From contig NZ_BMTL01000046.1 of assembly GCF_014649655.1 (NCBI RefSeq), forward strand, positions 1-58,004: DNA of 58,004 nt. Reading direction: 5' to 3'. Shown here piece after piece: positions 18,381 through 27,644 of this stretch (the first letter of the stretch is position 1; the number at the start of each line of letters is the position of its first letter). The notes beneath the pieces are model-generated. The model was given only the letters and a program-made list of their open reading frames with translations, was not told the DNA's origin and did not search any database. The position numbers and the translations under genes are program-made. The stretch comes from Streptomyces humidus (GTDB lineage: Bacteria > Actinomycetota > Actinomycetes > Streptomycetales > Streptomycetaceae).

Positions 18381-19673
18381 ATGGGCGACCCGGCACTCTC
18401 CCGCCGCGGATTCCTGGCGGCCTCCGCCGCGGCCGGTCTCAGCATGACGGCACTGAGCGCCTGCGGCGGCGACTCGGACGGAGGGTCGTCGGGGACGACC
18501 ACCATCGAGTGGTGGAACATCTCCACCACTCAGCCGGCGAAGGACGTCTGGGCAGCGCTGGCCAAGCAGTTCGAGGCGCAGAACCCCAAGGTCAAGGTGA
18601 AGATCGTTCAGTTGGAGAACGACGCCTACAAATCGAAGATGACGGCGCTGACCGCCTCCGGCAAGCTCCCTGACATCTTCCACACCTGGGGCGGCGGTGT
18701 CCTGCGGCAGCAGGTCGACGCCGGACTCGTCGAGGACCTCACCGACCGGACGAAGGACTGGGGCGAGGACCTGCTGAAGGTGGCCCGGCAGCCTTACCTG
18801 ATCGACGACAAGGCGTACGGCATCCCGTTCGACATCGGAATGATCGGCTTCTGGTACAACAAGGCGCTCTTCAAGCAGGCCGGCGTCGCCGGGCCCCCCA
18901 CCACCTGGAGCGGCTTCCTCGACGCCGTGCGCAAGCTGAAGGCGGCCGGGATCACCCCGCTCGCCCTGGCCGGCAAGGAGAAGTGGCCGGGCATGTACTA
19001 CTGGGCGTATCTCGCGATGCGCACCGCTGGCGTCGACGCGCTGCGCAAGGCGGGGGACGCCAAGGACTTCAGCGGGGACGGGTTCGTCCAGGCCGGACAG
19101 CACCTGCAGGACCTCGTCGACCTGCAGCCGTTCCAGAAGGGCTACCTCGGCGCCGCCTACTCCAGCCCCACCGGCCAGGCCGCCGCCGTCGGCAACGGCA
19201 AGGCGGCGATGGAACTCATGGGCCAGTGGGCCCCGGTCGTGGAGGCCGACGCGGGCAAGGGGCTCGGCGCGAACCTCGGCTTCTTCCCGTTCCCGGCGGT
19301 CGACGGCGGCAAGGGCGTGATCACCGAGGTGTTCGGCGGAGGAGGCGGCCACGCGCTGCGCAAGGGCGCCCCGCAGGCGGCCGTCGACTTCCTGAAGTTC
19401 TTCGCCTCCGCCGCCACGGACATCACCCTGGTCAAGAAGACCGGCGTGCTGCCCGTGGTCCCGGCCGCGGAGAGCGCCCTCACCGACCCCAACATCAAGG
19501 CCGTGCAGGCGCAGTTGAAGGGCTCCACCGGTTTCCAGCTCTACCTGGACCAGGCGTACGCGCCCGCCCTCGGCCAGGAGGTCAACGACAGCGTCGCCGC
19601 TCTGATAGCCGGCTCGAAGTCGCCCCAGCAGGTCGCCCAGTCGATCACCAAGGTCGCGAAGGAAGAGCAGTAG
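18381..19673 (+). CDS. ABC transporter sugar-binding lipoprotein, probably for xylo-oligosaccharides
   Basis: A 430-residue extracellular solute-binding protein (family 1). The N terminus has a twin-arginine signal (SRRGFLAAS) with lipobox LSAC, so it should be Tat-exported and lipidated at C28. The mature part starts with a Gly/Ser linker and TTTIEWWNIST, then LPDIFHTWGGGVLRQQ and the hinge regions of sugar binders. ATG 18381 sits 6 bases after AAGGAG, while ATG 18378 is only 3 away. The genes behind it encode two permeases and a GH10 xylanase, so the ligand is probably xylobiose or longer xylo-oligosaccharides. Confidence 0.9.
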   Translation: MGDPALSRRGFLAASAAAGLSMTALSACGGDSDGGSSGTTTIEWWNISTTQPAKDVWAALAKQFEAQNPKVKVKIVQLENDAYKSKMTALTASGKLPDIFHTWGGGVLRQQVDAGLVEDLTDRTKDWGEDLLKVARQPYLIDDKAYGIPFDIGMIGFWYNKALFKQAGVAGPPTTWSGFLDAVRKLKAAGITPLALAGKEKWPGMYYWAYLAMRTAGVDALRKAGDAKDFSGDGFVQAGQHLQDLVDLQPFQKGYLGAAYSSPTGQAAAVGNGKAAMELMGQWAPVVEADAGKGLGANLGFFPFPAVDGGKGVITEVFGGGGGHALRKGAPQAAVDFLKFFASAATDITLVKKTGVLPVVPAAESALTDPNIKAVQAQLKGSTGFQLYLDQAYAPALGQEVNDSVAALIAGSKSPQQVAQSITKVAKEEQ

Positions 19674-19679
19674 CCTGCG

Positions 19680-20678
19680 ATGACCTCCACCTTCCTCCCG
19701 GACAAGCGCAGCGGTCCGGACATCACGCCTCCGCTTCCCGTCGCCGGCGCGGGCCGGGAACGGGCGCGGCGGCGGGCGCTGCACTGGCTCACCGCCGTCG
19801 CGTTCCAGACGCCCGCGCTGGTGCTGTTCGGCACGCTCGTGCTGCTGCCGATGCTGTTCGCGCTCTACGCCGCGTTCTTCCGCTGGGGCGGCTTCGGCAT
19901 GCCCGAGGACTTCGTCGGCGGCGACAACTTCACCCGTCTCCTCCAGGACCCGGTGTTCCTGGGCGACCTGTGGCGCTGCCTGCTCCTGGTGGGCCTCTCG
20001 CTCGCCCTGCAACTGCCGTTCGCGCTCGCCCTGGCCGTCGCGCTCAACCAGCGCATCCGCGGCCGCGCCGTGTACCGGATGCTGTTCTTCGCGCCGTACA
20101 TCCTCTCCGAGGCCATCACCGGCGTGCTGTTCAGCATGATCTTCGCCCCGGACGACGGGCTCGCCGATCATGTGCTGGGAGCGATCGGCCTGGACGGCGT
20201 GGGCGGGCAGTGGTTCGCCGACCCGTCCACCGTGATGGCGACCCTCTTCCTGGTCATGTCGTGGAAGTACTTCGGCTTCCATATGATGCTCTACCTGGCC
20301 GGACTCCAGTCCATCCCGGCCGAGTTGACCGAGGCGGCGCTGATCGACGGAGCGGGTCCCTGGCAGCGCTTCCGCAACGTCACCCTGCCGTTGCTCGCGC
20401 CGACCCTGCGCATCAGCGTGTTCCTGTCCGTCATCGGCGCGATCCAGCTCTTCGACCTGGTGTGGGTGATCACCGCGGGCGGACCCGACCACCACTCCGA
20501 GACCATGGCCGTGACCATGTTCCAGTACGGCTTCAAGCGCTACCAGGTCGGCTACGCCAGCGCGATCAGCGTGGTCATGTTCGGCATCTGTCTCGTCTTC
20601 GCCCTCGCCTACCAGCGGTTCGTGCTCCGTCGCGACCTCCAGGGCGCCACCACGACCATGCGAGGAGGCGGCTCGTGA
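19680..20678 (+). CDS. ABC sugar transporter permease, MalF/UgpA type
   Basis: A 332-residue inner-membrane subunit with six predicted helices. The ATPase-contact EAA loop reads EAALIDGAGPWQRFRNVTLP, near the C-terminal third. It starts 6 bases after the binding-protein stop and its stop overlaps the next permease start by 4 bases (GTGA). It forms a heterodimer with the next gene product. No ATP-binding subunit is encoded nearby, and in Streptomyces a shared MsiK protein usually fills this role. Confidence 0.93.
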   Translation: MTSTFLPDKRSGPDITPPLPVAGAGRERARRRALHWLTAVAFQTPALVLFGTLVLLPMLFALYAAFFRWGGFGMPEDFVGGDNFTRLLQDPVFLGDLWRCLLLVGLSLALQLPFALALAVALNQRIRGRAVYRMLFFAPYILSEAITGVLFSMIFAPDDGLADHVLGAIGLDGVGGQWFADPSTVMATLFLVMSWKYFGFHMMLYLAGLQSIPAELTEAALIDGAGPWQRFRNVTLPLLAPTLRISVFLSVIGAIQLFDLVWVITAGGPDHHSETMAVTMFQYGFKRYQVGYASAISVVMFGICLVFALAYQRFVLRRDLQGATTTMRGGGS

Positions 20679-21577
20679 GCGTCGTCAAGAGCGGCCCCGC
20701 CCTCCGCGGGACCGAGCGGGGCCCCCGCCGGAGCGACCGGGGCGCCCGTGGGAGGAGCCGGGCCGGGCGCACCCTTCCGCTGCACCTGCTGCTCGGGATC
20801 GCCGGCGCGGTCATGGCCGTGCCGCTCGTCTACGCCGTGCTGTCCGGCTTCAAGTCCACCGACCAGCTCTCCCGCAACCCGATCGGCCTGCCCGACCCCT
20901 GGGTGCCCTCCAACTACACCGACATCCTGGGCTCCGGCTCGTTCTGGCAGCTGGTCGGCAGCAGCACCCTGATCGCGGTGGGGACGACCGTGGTGGTCGT
21001 CGCGGTGTCCGCGCTCGCCGCGTTCTCCTTCGCCCGGTTCGCCTTCCGCGGCCGGGAGGTGCTGTTCACCCTGTTCACGATGGGGCTGATGTTCCCCTTC
21101 GCGGTGGCGGCGCTGCCCCTGTTCCTGCTGCTGCGCTCCATCGGGCTGCTGGACAACCCGCTCGGCGTGATCCTGCCGCAGGCGGCGTTCGGACTGCCGG
21201 TGACCATCGTCATCCTGCGTGGCTTCTTCCGCGAGATCCCCGCCGAGCTGGAGGAGGCGGCCACCCTGGACGGCTGCGGGCCCCTCGGCTTCTTCTGGCG
21301 CATCCTGCTGCCCATGGCGAGGCCGGCCCTGGGCACGGTGTCCGTGCTCGCCGTCGTCGGCAGCTGGAACAACTTCCTCCTGCCGCTGCTGGTCTTCAAC
21401 GAGCCCACCTGGTGGACCGTCCCGATCGGCGTGCAGCAGTTCCAGGGCCAGTACTCCGCCGAGTACGCCCGCGTGTTCGCCTACCTCGTCCTCGCCATGG
21501 TCCCCGCCCTGGCGTTCTACTCCGTCGCCGAGCGCCAGCTCGTCGGCGGTCTCGCCGCCGGCGCCACCAAGGGGTGA
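20675..21577 (+). CDS. ABC sugar transporter permease, MalG/UgpE type
   Basis: A 300-residue partner of the preceding permease. An Arg-rich cytoplasmic leader comes before helix 1 (about residue 32), six helices follow, and the EAA loop reads EAATLDGCGPLGFFWRILLP. GTG 20675 overlaps the upstream stop, giving translational coupling. The xylanase gene begins 53 bases downstream with its own ribosome-binding site, so all four genes are likely one operon. Confidence 0.93.
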   Translation: MSVVKSGPALRGTERGPRRSDRGARGRSRAGRTLPLHLLLGIAGAVMAVPLVYAVLSGFKSTDQLSRNPIGLPDPWVPSNYTDILGSGSFWQLVGSSTLIAVGTTVVVVAVSALAAFSFARFAFRGREVLFTLFTMGLMFPFAVAALPLFLLLRSIGLLDNPLGVILPQAAFGLPVTIVILRGFFREIPAELEEAATLDGCGPLGFFWRILLPMARPALGTVSVLAVVGSWNNFLLPLLVFNEPTWWTVPIGVQQFQGQYSAEYARVFAYLVLAMVPALAFYSVAERQLVGGLAAGATKG

Positions 21578-21630
21578 CGCGCGCCCGCGGACCGTACGGC
21601 GCACATCCACCCGACGTGAGGAGTCGCACC

Positions 21631-22704
21631 ATGCCCAGCACCGCCGCCCGCACACGGCTCAGACTCGCCGGAGCCCTCGCCGCCGTCCTCGTCGCGGCCG
21701 GGATCGTCTCCGGGCCGGCCGCCCAGGCGCACGAGCGTCCGGGGCACGCAACACCGCGGACCACCCTCGCCGACCTCGCTCAGCGCCACGGCCGGTACTT
21801 CGGCAGCGCCACGGACAACCCCGAACTCACCGACGCCGCCTACACGAAGATCCTCGGCCGCGAGTTCGACATGATCACCCCCGGCAACGGGATGAAGTGG
21901 TACGCCACCGAGCCGCAGCAGGGCGTCTTCGACTGGACGGCGGGCGACGAGATCGTCGATCTCGCGCGCGGCCACCACCAGAGGGTCCGCGCCCACACCC
22001 TCGTCTGGCACAGTCAGCTGCCCGACTGGCTCACCGGCAGGGAGTGGACGGCCGACGAGCTGCGCGCCGTCCTGAAGAAGCACATCCAGACGGAGGTGCG
22101 CCACTATCGGGGCAAGGTCTACTCCTGGGACGTCGTCAACGAGGCCTTCAACGAGGACGGTACCTACCGGGACACCGTGTTCTACAGGACCCTCGGGCCC
22201 GGCTACATCGCCGACGCCCTGCGATGGGCCCACGAGGCCGACCCGAGGGCGAAGCTCTACCTCAACGACTACAACATCGAGGCCGTCGGCCCGAAGAGCG
22301 ACGCCTACTACGCCCTGGCCAAGGAGCTGAAGGCCCGGCACGTCCCCCTCGACGGCATCGGTCTGCAGGCCCATCTGGCCCTGCAGTACGGCTATCCGAC
22401 GACCCTGCAGGACAATCTCCGCCGTTTCGCCCGGCTCGGCCTGGACACCGCGCTCACCGAGGTCGACGTACGGATGCTGCTGCCCGCGACCGACGAGAAG
22501 CTGGCCCAGCAGGCCGACTGGTACCGGGATCTGACCGCGGCGTGCCTCGCGGTGCGGCGCTGCGTCGGCGTCACCATCTGGGATTTCACCGACAAATACT
22601 CCTGGATTCCGGCGGTGTTCCCCGGTGAGGGAGCCGCGCTGCCCTGGGACGAGCAGCTGGCGCCCAAGCCCGCCTACCGGGCGATCCGGGAGGCGCTCAG
22701 CTAG
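21631..22704 (+). CDS. Secreted endo-1,4-beta-xylanase, GH10
   Basis: A 357-residue glycoside hydrolase that cuts the beta-1,4 backbone of xylan with retention. A Sec-type signal peptide (RTRLRLAGALAAVLVAAGIV) ends at AQA near residue 33. The (beta/alpha)8 barrel holds the acid/base E171 in WDVVNEAF and the nucleophile E277 in LTEVDVRM. HTLVWHSQLPDW and the late GVTIWDFTDKYSW strand are also typical. It has no carbohydrate-binding module, unlike many Streptomyces xylanases, so soluble xylan or oligomers may be preferred. GAGGAG precedes the ATG. Its last codons overlap the convergent LacI gene by 8 bases. Confidence 0.95.
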   Translation: MPSTAARTRLRLAGALAAVLVAAGIVSGPAAQAHERPGHATPRTTLADLAQRHGRYFGSATDNPELTDAAYTKILGREFDMITPGNGMKWYATEPQQGVFDWTAGDEIVDLARGHHQRVRAHTLVWHSQLPDWLTGREWTADELRAVLKKHIQTEVRHYRGKVYSWDVVNEAFNEDGTYRDTVFYRTLGPGYIADALRWAHEADPRAKLYLNDYNIEAVGPKSDAYYALAKELKARHVPLDGIGLQAHLALQYGYPTTLQDNLRRFARLGLDTALTEVDVRMLLPATDEKLAQQADWYRDLTAACLAVRRCVGVTIWDFTDKYSWIPAVFPGEGAALPWDEQLAPKPAYRAIREALS

Positions 22705-23737
22705 GACCGCGCGGCGGCGCGGTGCTCGACCGCACCACCAGCTCCGTGCCCAGTTCCACCCGCGGCGAGTCCGGGCGCTCGCCGCGGGCCAGGCCGAGGA
22801 CCGTGCGGGCGGCGAGCTTGCCCATGTCGGCCAGAGGCTGGCGCACGGTGGTCAACGGCGGGGCCGACCAGCGCACTTCCGGCAGGTCGTCGAACCCGAC
22901 CACGCTCATGTCCTCCGGCGTCCGCAGGCCGCGCCGGCGCAGCGCCTCGATCGCGCCGAGCGCCATCTGGTCGCTCGCCGCGAACACGGCGGTGGGCGGT
23001 TCGGGGAGGCCGAGCAGGGCGGAGCAGCCGGTGAAGCCCGACTCGGGGCGGAAGTCGCCGGGGACGACGAGGCTTTCGTCGACCGCGAGGCCGGCCGCCT
23101 CCAGGGCCGCGCGGTAACCGTCGAAGCGGGCCCGGGAGCACAGCAGTCTGGGCGGCCCCGCGATCATGCCGATCCGGCGATGACCCAGCGACAGCAGGTG
23201 TTCGGTGGCCGCGAGGCCACCGGACCAGTTGGCCGCGCCGATGGTCGGGGTGTCGTCGGCCGGGGATCCCGTCGGGTCGACGACGACCAGCGGGACGCCC
23301 AGGATGCGCAACTGCTCGTGCAGGGTGGGTTCCAGCGCCGAGGTGACGAGGACGGCGCCGTCGGAGGCGCGGGAGCGCAGATTGCGCATCCACTCGCGGG
23401 CGTCGCCCGAGCGGCCGTGGATCGCCGAGACCACCGTGCCCGCGCCGGCCGCGTGGGCGACCTCCTCGACGCCACGGATGATCTCCACCGCCCAGGGGCT
23501 GTCGAGATCGTTGAAGACCAGGTCGAGCAGCAGGGGGCGGGCCGGGGCGGCGGCGGGACGCTTGCGGTAGCCGTGCAGGCGCAGCAGGTCCTCGACTCTG
23601 GCCCGGGTCTGCGGGGAGACGTCGGAGCGGCCGTTGACCACCCGTGACACGGTCGGCACGGAGACGCCGGCCCGGCGGGCGATCTCCGTGATCGTGACTC
23701 TGCCCTCGGACGCGGGCGCCCTGTCCTGTGTCGTCAC
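22697..23737 (-). CDS. LacI family transcriptional regulator of the xylan module
   Basis: A 346-residue repressor. The N-terminal helix-turn-helix VTITEIARRAGVSVPTVSRV with the VNGR hinge is followed by a periplasmic-binding-type sensor (AVFAASDQMALGAIEALRRRG, VVGFDDLP). It is convergent with and overlaps the xylanase gene, so it most likely controls the sugar uptake and xylanase operon, probably released by xylobiose or a related sugar. GTG 23737 was chosen because GGAGG lies 8 bases upstream. GTG 23746 is three codons longer. A candidate operator lies 39 bases upstream. Confidence 0.9.
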   Translation of the reverse strand: MTTQDRAPASEGRVTITEIARRAGVSVPTVSRVVNGRSDVSPQTRARVEDLLRLHGYRKRPAAAPARPLLLDLVFNDLDSPWAVEIIRGVEEVAHAAGAGTVVSAIHGRSGDAREWMRNLRSRASDGAVLVTSALEPTLHEQLRILGVPLVVVDPTGSPADDTPTIGAANWSGGLAATEHLLSLGHRRIGMIAGPPRLLCSRARFDGYRAALEAAGLAVDESLVVPGDFRPESGFTGCSALLGLPEPPTAVFAASDQMALGAIEALRRRGLRTPEDMSVVGFDDLPEVRWSAPPLTTVRQPLADMGKLAARTVLGLARGERPDSPRVELGTELVVRSSTAPPRGPS

Positions 23738-23775
23738 TTCCCCCACCTCCGTCGCCCCGTTCCGGGCGCCGCGCC

Positions 23776-23786
23776 GAAACTTCCAG
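23776..23786. promoter_or_regulatory. Possible operator half-site upstream of the LacI gene
   Basis: CGAAACTTCCA matches the first eight bases of the CGAAACTTTCG palindrome found before the binding-protein gene. An additional TTCCGGAA palindrome follows 10 bases downstream. It could serve autoregulation. Confidence 0.3.
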
Positions 23787-23962
23787 GAGTCTTCCGGAAG
23801 GTGTGCCGCCGTGGGAAGACATCCGGGGGTGCGCGTCGTCCCGGAGTCGGGGGACTACGGGGAGTGAACGGTTCCGGACACGCGTCGGGGCCGGTGCGCG
23901 GAAGCGTCCGCGGCCGGCCCCACAGGTCTCCGGACGGCGGTCCCGCGCCGTCCGGGCAGGCT

Positions 23963-24151
23963 CTAGGCGGCGGTCACGACCCGGTGGGGGGCGATGACCC
24001 GGCCGTCCGGCAGGAGCTCACCGGTGTCCTCGAAGAGCAGGACGCCGTTGCACAGCAGGCTCCAGCCCTGTTCCGGGTGGTGCGCCACAAGACGGGCGGA
24101 CTCCCGGTCGGCTGAGGTCGCTGTCGGGCACGGCGGCTGGTGCTGGCACAT
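23963..24151 (-). CDS. DUF5999 family small protein
   Basis: A 62-residue protein starting MCQHQPPCPTATSADRESA, followed by LVAHHPEQGWSLLCNGVLLF and a DGRVIAPHR end. This is the compact family found in most Streptomyces genomes. N-terminal cysteines and histidines (CQHQPPC) might bind metal, and the function is unknown. The start at 24151 matches the family. A longer in-frame reading to 24340 would add an unrelated leader and is not supported by a ribosome-binding site. Confidence 0.8.
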   Translation of the reverse strand: MCQHQPPCPTATSADRESARLVAHHPEQGWSLLCNGVLLFEDTGELLPDGRVIAPHRVVTAA

Positions 24152-24584
24152 GGATGGGAACTTCCGCTCTGGCGTGATGGGTGAGGTGGTTGGCGTGTCG
24201 GTCGTGTCTGTCCCGCGGCTTGAAGCGTCGTTCATGGCCGCCCCCCGTTGTGATAAGTCGTCGGAACCCAGTGTTGCCCTACGGAGGTCGTTCCGCAGGG
24301 ATTTCGCGGCACCGCTTCTCACAGGTTCATGACGCGTCACCCACGCGGGCGGTTCATCGCCACCGCACTGTCATTTCGGGTGGTTTCCGGTGGCCGGATG
24401 GGGCTAGTCCACCCGGTCCGTCGGACGGTCCCGCGCGGGTGGGCGTCCGCCCGCACCGCCGTACCCCGCCGCCGGGGCCGCGGCGACGGGGTACGGGATC
24501 CGGACCGGTCCCACTGACCGGACCGGCCGGACCGACCCGGCCGGCCGGATCGAGTGGACCGGTCCGGTCGGCGGATCGAACGGT
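24152..24584. other. Intergenic region with CCGG-rich palindromes
   Basis: 433 bases between two minus-strand genes. The part at about 24495-24590 is built from CCGGACCGG/ACCGGTCC units that can fold into several hairpins, and may terminate the upstream hypothetical gene. The left part likely holds the DUF5999 promoter. No gene was found. Confidence 0.5.
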
Positions 24585-25175
24585 TCAGGCGGGCGAGCCG
24601 AGGAGCGGCGGAGGCGCCGGGGTCACCCGGTGGGTCAGCACCGGGAGCAGTTCGGCGACCCGGTGCGGACGGTGGGCGGCGATCCCGGGCGGCGCCGGGG
24701 CGAGCGGTACCAGCAGATCCGCCGGATCGGGGTGTCCTGTGGTGCCGTCCGAGGCGCAGTCACCGTGCAGCCAGAGCGTCAGCATGTAGAGGCCGGGCAC
24801 CGACAGCAGGCGCGCCTGGTACGGCTGGGCCGCCGACTCGGCCTGACGCAGGGCCCGTTCGGTGGAGGCGATGTAGGGGCCCTCGAAGAAGTGCGAGAAC
24901 GTCCAGCCGTCGGGAGTGAGCCGGGTCTCGGCCGCGGCCACGGCGCGCTCGTCGCAGCGGATCAGGAAACGCCAGCCGGCCAGCCGGGTCTCGGCCACGC
25001 CTTCCGGGCTGACGGCGTCCAGGACGTGCAGGGGCAGCGGATGGTCAGCGACGGCTTCCTGCTGGGCGGTGCGCAGGGCGGGCGTATGGACCTCACGGAC
25101 TGCGGTGGGGGAACCGAGTGCCGTGAGGACGGAGCGCAGGGCGGGCGCGGGAGCCGGGGGGACATGCAAAGGCAT
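24585..25175 (-). CDS. Hypothetical protein, actinobacterial
   Basis: A 196-residue protein with no domain I recognise. Visible features are a Pro/Ala-rich N terminus, an AETRLAGWRFLIRCDERAVA segment followed by a WTFSHFFEGPYI motif, a hydrophobic LYMLTLWLHGD strand, and a Pro-rich tail. There is no signal peptide or clear membrane helix. GAGAGG lies about 8 bases before the ATG. Codon use is normal for the window, which supports a real gene. It is divergent from the GCS2-type ligase gene across a 564-base gap containing inverted repeats. Confidence 0.65.
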   Translation of the reverse strand: MPLHVPPAPAPALRSVLTALGSPTAVREVHTPALRTAQQEAVADHPLPLHVLDAVSPEGVAETRLAGWRFLIRCDERAVAAAETRLTPDGWTFSHFFEGPYIASTERALRQAESAAQPYQARLLSVPGLYMLTLWLHGDCASDGTTGHPDPADLLVPLAPAPPGIAAHRPHRVAELLPVLTHRVTPAPPPLLGSPA

Positions 25176-25447
25176 GGTGGGTCGCCTCTCATTCGACAGG
25201 CACGGTGGCGCGAGGGCGGGGGCGGACGGCGCTGTCAGCTAGCTCTCGGAGGTCGGAGAGGCGGGGGCCGGGTCTGCGTGCTCGGGTGCGCGAGCGGCCT
25301 GCCGTCACTTCGACGACAGGCTCCTTCGACCGTGGGTGCCAACCTTCTCTGCCTTGTTCGCAGAGTTTATACGACATGTGTTCAGGCTGTGTTTCGACTA
25401 GTCGATCCGCAGATACCCGGCAAGGGTTCATTCGGTCGGCGATACGT

Positions 25448-25466
25448 GTGAATCATCCCGATTCAC
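25448..25466. promoter_or_regulatory. Inverted repeat, candidate operator
   Basis: GTGAATC and GATTCAC form perfect 7-bp arms around a 5-base centre in the lower-GC island upstream of the GCS2-type ligase gene. The form suits a dimeric winged-helix or TetR-type protein. Confidence 0.4.
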
Positions 25467-25532
25467 AGGGGGTCGCGCCGTGATGACCTCGGGTTATGCG
25501 CGCGCAACGGTCGGCCCATTCTCGTCGGCGTT

Positions 25533-25557
25533 TTTCACGAGACCTTGATTCGTGAAA
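25533..25557. promoter_or_regulatory. Second inverted repeat, candidate operator or hairpin
   Basis: TTTCACGA and TCGTGAAA are perfect 8-bp arms separated by 9 bases, 183 bases upstream of the ligase start. It could be an operator or a small RNA hairpin, and there is no terminal T run. Confidence 0.4.
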
Positions 25558-25739
25558 GGGCTCGTGCCGCATGCCCGGTGAATGTGCCAACGGAACGCCG
25601 CGGGCGGCTTTCGGTCAGCGTAGCGGGTGCCGTGGGCGGCCGGGGACGTTATCGATCCGCCGGGCTGGGCATCATCATTCCTGTCAGGGACGCCCGGCGG
25701 CCGGGGGAGACGGGCCGCCGCACGAGGAGGGACGCTTCG

Positions 25740-27257
25740 ATGGGCGAGAAGGTCGTGGCAGGCGCATTCGACCTGTCCGATCGTCAGTACTACCGGGACA
25801 AGCTCCGACGGTGTCTGACGGGGCTCGAGCGGCTCCTGGCCCAGAAGCGCTTCGACCGCCCCAAGAACCTCATGGGTCTTGAGATCGAACTGAATCTCGC
25901 GGGTGCCGACGGTCAGCCGAAAATGTTGAATGGCGAGGTGCTGGAGAGGATCGCGAGTCGCGATTTCCAGACAGAACTCGCCATGTTCAACCTGGAAGTC
26001 AACATAGCCCCACACCGATTGGGCGGCCGAGTATTCGACAGACTCGCGGAGGAAATCAGCACGTCGCTGGCATATGCCCATCGAAAGGCGGGCGAGGTCG
26101 ACGCCGGAATCGTGATGATCGGTATTCTGCCGACGCTCGACCGGGACGACCTGGTGTCCACCAACCTTTCCGACGTCGACCGCTACACCCTGCTCAACGA
26201 CCAGATCGTGGCGGCGCGCGGCGAGGACTTCACCCTGGAGATCGACGGGGTCGAGCGCCTGTCGTGCACCTCGAAGTCGATCGTGCCCGAGGCGGCCTGC
26301 ACCTCCGTCCAACTGCACCTCCAGGTCACGCCGGCCCGCTTTCCCGCGGTGTGGAACGCCGCGCAGGCGGTCACCGCCGCGCAGATCGCCGTCGGCGCCA
26401 ACTCGCCCTTCCTGTTCGGCCACGAGCTGTGGCGGGAGTCGCGCCCCCCGCTGTTCCAGCAGGCCACCGACACCCGGCCGCCCGAGCTCCAGGCGCAGGG
26501 CGTGCGGCCGCGGACGTGGTTCGGGGAGCGGTGGATCAGCTCGGCCCACGAGCTGTTCGAGGAGAACCTGCGCTACTTCCCGCCGCTGCTGCCGATCTGC
26601 GACGAGGAGGACCCGCTGGAGGTCCTGGACGCGGGCGGGGTGCCCTCGCTCGCCGAACTCGTGCTGCACAACGGCACGGTCTACCGCTGGAACCGGCCCG
26701 TCTACGGCATCGCCGACGGCGTTCCGCACCTGCGGGTGGAGAACCGGGTCCTGCCCGCCGGGCCGACTGTGACCGATGTGATCGCCAACGCGGCCTTCTA
26801 CTACGGACTCGTGCGGTCGCTGGCCGAGGAGTCGCGGCCGGTCTGGTCCAGGCTGCCGTTCGAGACGGCCGCCGCCAACTTCGAGGCGGCCTGCCGGGAC
26901 GGGATCGACGCGCGGCTGCAGTGGCCCCGGCGGGGGCGCCTGGGCGGCCTGGTCGAGGTGGACGCGGTGAGTCTCGTCCGGGACGAGCTGCTGCCGCTGG
27001 CCGAGGCGGGACTGGACGCATGGGGCGTGGAGCCCGCCGACCGCGATCTGTATCTGGGGGTCATCGACGAGCGCTGCCGGCGGCGGGCCAACGGGGCGAC
27101 CTGGCAGGTGGCGACGTTCCACCGGGCGCTGGAGGCGGGGCTGTCGCGCGACGCGGCGCTGGCGGCCACCACGCGACGGTACGCGGAGCTGATGCACCAG
27201 GGAGAGCCCGTGCACACCTGGCCGGTGGGCTCGCCCGAGCCGGCCGCCCTGGGGTGA
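25740..27257 (+). CDS. Glutamate-cysteine ligase family (GCS2-type) protein
   Basis: A 505-residue ATP-grasp-like ligase of the GCS2 type. The N-terminal glutamate/metal site reads LMGLEIELNLAG, followed by ELAMFNLEVNIAP and TSVQLHLQVTP with the acidic metal ligands of the family, and then NSPFLFG. Enzymes of this family join Glu to Cys or another amine. Streptomyces makes mycothiol rather than glutathione, so the true substrate is uncertain. EgtA of ergothioneine synthesis is related, but egtB and egtD are not here. The ATG has GGAGGG 8 bases upstream. A longer reading would include the upstream repeats. Confidence 0.82.
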   Translation: MGEKVVAGAFDLSDRQYYRDKLRRCLTGLERLLAQKRFDRPKNLMGLEIELNLAGADGQPKMLNGEVLERIASRDFQTELAMFNLEVNIAPHRLGGRVFDRLAEEISTSLAYAHRKAGEVDAGIVMIGILPTLDRDDLVSTNLSDVDRYTLLNDQIVAARGEDFTLEIDGVERLSCTSKSIVPEAACTSVQLHLQVTPARFPAVWNAAQAVTAAQIAVGANSPFLFGHELWRESRPPLFQQATDTRPPELQAQGVRPRTWFGERWISSAHELFEENLRYFPPLLPICDEEDPLEVLDAGGVPSLAELVLHNGTVYRWNRPVYGIADGVPHLRVENRVLPAGPTVTDVIANAAFYYGLVRSLAEESRPVWSRLPFETAAANFEAACRDGIDARLQWPRRGRLGGLVEVDAVSLVRDELLPLAEAGLDAWGVEPADRDLYLGVIDERCRRRANGATWQVATFHRALEAGLSRDAALAATTRRYAELMHQGEPVHTWPVGSPEPAALG

Positions 27258-27644
27258 GGCCGGTGCCACGGCGGGACGCCCGCGGGACGGCCCGCGGGCC
27301 CGTCCCGGCCTGACAGGACCAGTGCGGTCGGCCGCCTCCGGTGCACGCCCCGGGCTGAGACGGCCGCGACGGCCACGGCGTGGCGGCGGGAGCGAGGAAG
27401 GGGGGCCGCCGCCGACCGCCGCGTACGGATCGGGCAAGCTGTGACGTCTCATGACGGTGCTGCCCCCTGTCGGCGTCCGTGGGCGGATCCCCGCCGTACG
27501 GCACGCGAAGGGGAGACACGCCCCGTACGGTGCCCGTCCCCCGGCGGCCTGTCACGCATGGATGCCGCCGCTTCTTCCGAGACCCTGGCGAGGCAGGGAC
27601 GGCGGGGATGCGGTGCGTTCACGCAACTGAAGGCAGGTGCGCAG
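27258..27644. other. Intergenic region between ligase and CPBP genes
   Basis: 387 GC-rich bases. A strong hairpin follows the ligase stop (27272-27307). An in-frame leader open from 27441 lacks signals and was not included in the CPBP gene. No other element could be supported. Confidence 0.5.
27272..27307 (+). terminator. GC-rich hairpin after the ligase gene
   Basis: Nested perfect stems, CGGGACG with CGTCCCG and CCCGCGGG with CCCGCGGG, close a 4-base loop 15 bases after the stop codon. There is no T tract, as is common for Streptomyces terminators. Confidence 0.5.

Larger units (their letters stand above)
25176..25739. other. Large divergent intergenic region with two inverted repeats
   Basis: 564 bases without a credible gene, with a lower-GC island at about 25350-25570. 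It holds a perfect 7-bp inverted repeat (25448-25466) and a perfect 8-bp inverted repeat (25533-25557), both reported below, and GGAGGG before the ligase start. Confidence 0.6.
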
